From the NCBI GenBank assembly GCA_031278145.1, contig JAITLA010000034.1, positions 1 to 5,820 on the forward strand: a stretch of DNA of 5,820 nucleotides. The letters run 5' to 3'. Both the position numbers and the translations under genes were made by a program. Numbering within the stretch: position 1 is the stretch's first letter; each line of letters opens with the position of its first letter. This stretch comes from Eubacteriales Family XIII. Incertae Sedis bacterium (GTDB taxonomy: Bacteria; Bacillota_A; Clostridia; Peptostreptococcales; Anaerovoracaceae). The notes below the pieces were generated by a model. It made no database searches. It saw nothing but the letters and a program-made list of their open reading frames with translations, and was not told where the DNA came from. Shown here piece by piece: positions 4,031-5,820 of the stretch.

Positions 4031-5820
4031 TCTCCTTCCTCCGCGAAAAACGGCGACCACGGGCTCCGCTGCGTGACAAAGCCGTCTATCTCGATGGAAA
4101 ACGCCGCCCGCATCCGCATGTATGCGAGGACGCTCTCCGGCTTGTATGCGTAAAGAAAACCGACCTGCCCGAGGACGCGCGCGAAATCCGGAGCTTCGAA
4201 ATCCCCGAAATCCCCGCGCAGCACCACCGCCTTCGGTCCGACCGTTTTCAAGAAGGCGTCGAGCCGCTCCGGGCTGTAATCGTCCGAGGCGACGAACAAG
4301 GCGCAGTTTATATATCCCAGATATTCCACTTTGGTCCAGTCGGCCGGATCGCGGATCAGGGGAATCATGCGCGTCTGCGCCTCGGCGTAGCGCGCGGCGG
4401 CGGCTTCGTCCGCGATATAGCGCACGCCCCGGTTCACGGCCCTGCCGGAGAAGCGCTCGTCAAAGGCCTCCAGCGTGGACAGGGCATCTTGGGCGTAGAC
4501 CATCAGGCGCTCCTCGGGATTCTCCGTGAGCCGCGCCATCAGCTCCTCCGGCGTGTACATCGCAAGGCTTCGGTCGCTCGAAAGAAGCATCTCGGCGCGA
4601 TCTTTCACGAGGCGCACCATTTCGATCTCCCTCGGAAAGACGGAAGCGTTCTCCGCCTCGGCGACGATGTCGGCGAAGGACCTGCCCTCGAGGTAGATCT
4701 TCCGCAGCACGTCCTCCCGCAGGTAGAATTCGCCCGTTTCGATCATGCGCTTCGCGCGCAGATAATCCGCCTCGAGGCCCTCTATGGGAACGGCCTCCCC
4801 CGTATTCGTATTCCACGCGCGGCTGTGCGCAAACACGCCGTCGCGCGACATCTCAAAGGCCAGATCGTCCTTGATGAAGGAGCCCTTGAGCAAATGCGTC
4901 TTTTCCGGCACGAAGCCCTCCGTCGCCGTCAGCAGGTTCTGCCCCAGATACAGCGTGTCGAGGCTCTCAAAGCCCATGAGCCACGCCATCGTCGGCAGGA
5001 GGTCGATCTGCCCGCCCGCCGTGTGCGACGTGCGCGCCGCCGCCCGCGAACCGGGGATGTGAATGAGCAGCGGTATGTTCATCATCGTGTCGTAATCGTA
5101 CCTTCCGTTCCAGCGCGCGGCGTATTCGTCGCTCTTGATCAGGCCCTGATGGTCCCCGTAGACGACGATCAGGGATTCCTCGTACAGGCCGTTCTCCTTC
5201 AGGCGGTCGATCAGGCCGCCGAAGCAACGGTCCGCGTAACGGATCGAATTCACGTAATTGCCGAAGGTCGAGCCTTCGTCCTCGGGCAGGATTTCGATCT
5301 CGCGCAGCTCTGCGGGAAGCGCGAAGGGATGGTGGCTCGACAGCGAGATCAGCATGCCGAAGAAGGGGCCCTTCTCCCGTTCCGCCTCAAGGATATCGAC
5401 GGACTGCGCGTAGAAGGCTTCGTCGCTGATGCCCGAGATGTTGCCGCCGCCTATCCCCTCAATCCGGTCGTTCACGTAATCCACATCGCCGTAAAAGCGG
5501 TCGATCCCCTCCGAGCGGTACATGTTTTCGCGGTTCCAGAAGCTCTTGTCGTAGCCGTGCATGACCATGTTCTTGTATCCGATCTCCGAGAGCAGCCGGG
5601 GCAGCCCGCGGAAGTGATTCTCGTCGTATATCTGATAGGTGTAGCTCTCCACGACGCCCATATTGGAGTTTTTCATCGCGAACTCCGCGTCCGAGGTGTT
5701 GCCGCTCGCCACCTGCTGGTAGAAATGATCGAAATAGAGCATACCCTCCTCGCGCAGCCACGCGTTGATGCGCGGCGTGATCTCCTCGCCGTTGTAGCGC
5801 GCGCCCACCATCATGTTCTG
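4027..5820 (-). CDS. LtaS-like phosphoglycerol transferase/sulfatase-family membrane protein, N-terminus off the window
   Basis: The frame is open at the right edge, and 597 residues are visible. Numbering from the first visible residue (Gln1), 1 to about 310 is the extracellular sulfatase-type domain of the lipoteichoic acid synthase family. It has the nucleophile Thr42 in 'ASGNTSDAEF', Trp95/Arg97 in 'FWNRENMY', a metal/substrate histidine in 'SSHHPF' (about 161-166), and Asp223/His224 in 'YGDHQG'. LtaS proteins transfer glycerol phosphate from phosphatidylglycerol onto lipoteichoic acid outside the membrane. The metal-binding Glu expected a few residues before Gln1, and the five usual N-terminal membrane helices, would lie off the window. 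About 260 residues after 'AWNTNTGEAVPIEG' are not part of the usual sulfatase domain; see findings. The stop overlaps the next gene's start (ATGA). It could make LTA, a related glycerol phosphate polymer, or be a primase or a modifying enzyme. The domain call is firm; the exact role is open. Confidence 0.9.
   Translation of the reverse strand, partial: QNMMVGARYNGEEITPRINAWLREEGMLYFDHFYQQVASGNTSDAEFAMKNSNMGVVESYTYQIYDENHFRGLPRLLSEIGYKNMVMHGYDKSFWNRENMYRSEGIDRFYGDVDYVNDRIEGIGGGNISGISDEAFYAQSVDILEAEREKGPFFGMLISLSSHHPFALPAELREIEILPEDEGSTFGNYVNSIRYADRCFGGLIDRLKENGLYEESLIVVYGDHQGLIKSDEYAARWNGRYDYDTMMNIPLLIHIPGSRAAARTSHTAGGQIDLLPTMAWLMGFESLDTLYLGQNLLTATEGFVPEKTHLLKGSFIKDDLAFEMSRDGVFAHSRAWNTNTGEAVPIEGLEADYLRAKRMIETGEFYLREDVLRKIYLEGRSFADIVAEAENASVFPREIEMVRLVKDRAEMLLSSDRSLAMYTPEELMARLTENPEERLMVYAQDALSTLEAFDERFSGRAVNRGVRYIADEAAAARYAEAQTRMIPLIRDPADWTKVEYLGYINCALFVASDDYSPERLDAFLKTVGPKAVVLRGDFGDFEAPDFARVLGQVGFLYAYKPESVLAYMRMRAAFSIEIDGFVTQRSPWSPFFAEEGE
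4033..4042 (-). promoter_or_regulatory. Ribosome binding site deciding the phosphohydrolase start
   Basis: The minus strand reads GGAGGAAGGA before the ATG at 4030; GGAGG lies 7 nt from it. The site is inside the last codons of the upstream gene, as expected for coupled translation, and it argues against the longer frame starting at 4060. Confidence 0.75.

Noticed and set aside
4031..4060. Ten-residue N-terminal extension (MVAVFRGGRR) of the phosphohydrolase
   Set aside because: The family starts at MSIYAIADLHLS, the strong GGAGG site fits the ATG at 4030, and the longer start would overlap the upstream gene by over 30 bases without a ribosome site of its own.
2174..4153. Long + strand open frame of 659 codons opposite deoB and the phosphohydrolase gene
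   Set aside because: It lies antisense to two genes with complete catalytic motifs, its translation is rich in Arg, Ala, His and Pro with no family pattern, and GC-rich genes commonly leave such open antisense frames.

Overview
The window is bacterial DNA, GC-rich over most of its length, with tightly packed genes, strong AGGAGG-like ribosome binding sites and a lipoteichoic-acid-synthase-type sulfatase. Together these suggest a GC-rich member of the Bacillota, of the Clostridia type. No species can be named from the sequence alone.

Left edge (1-about 660): the 5' part of a tnpB gene of the IS200/IS605 family runs leftward and off the window. In front of it lies an AT-rich regulatory stretch with two perfect 14-bp-arm hairpins that are exact reverse complements of each other over 32 bp (366-397 and 507-538). 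Further out is a good sigma-A-type promoter (TTTACG-17-TATAAT) pointing at tnpB. The outer hairpin, read toward tnpB, is followed by nine T residues and so looks like a terminator or attenuator standing between the promoter and the gene. No tnpA is visible in the window.

Middle (about 660-2068): a non-coding leader region with a candidate promoter at 820-848 leads to an M29-family aminopeptidase gene (959-2068, + strand), complete and with all expected metal ligands.

Right (2081-5820): three genes on the minus strand, transcribed right to left. They are an LtaS-like phosphoglycerol transferase/sulfatase (N-terminus off the window), a calcineurin-like phosphohydrolase joined to it by a 4-base ATGA overlap, and, after a 93-bp gap with GC-rich inverted repeats, phosphopentomutase deoB. 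The M29 gene and deoB converge with only 12 bp between their stops. Two of the three minus-strand genes (LtaS-like and DeoB) belong to the alkaline-phosphatase superfamily, and the third is a different phosphatase fold.

Most genes are housekeeping. The parts worth a second look are the mirrored hairpin pair between the tnpB promoter and its start, and the roughly 260-residue C-terminal extension of the LtaS-like protein, which is not part of the sulfatase fold.
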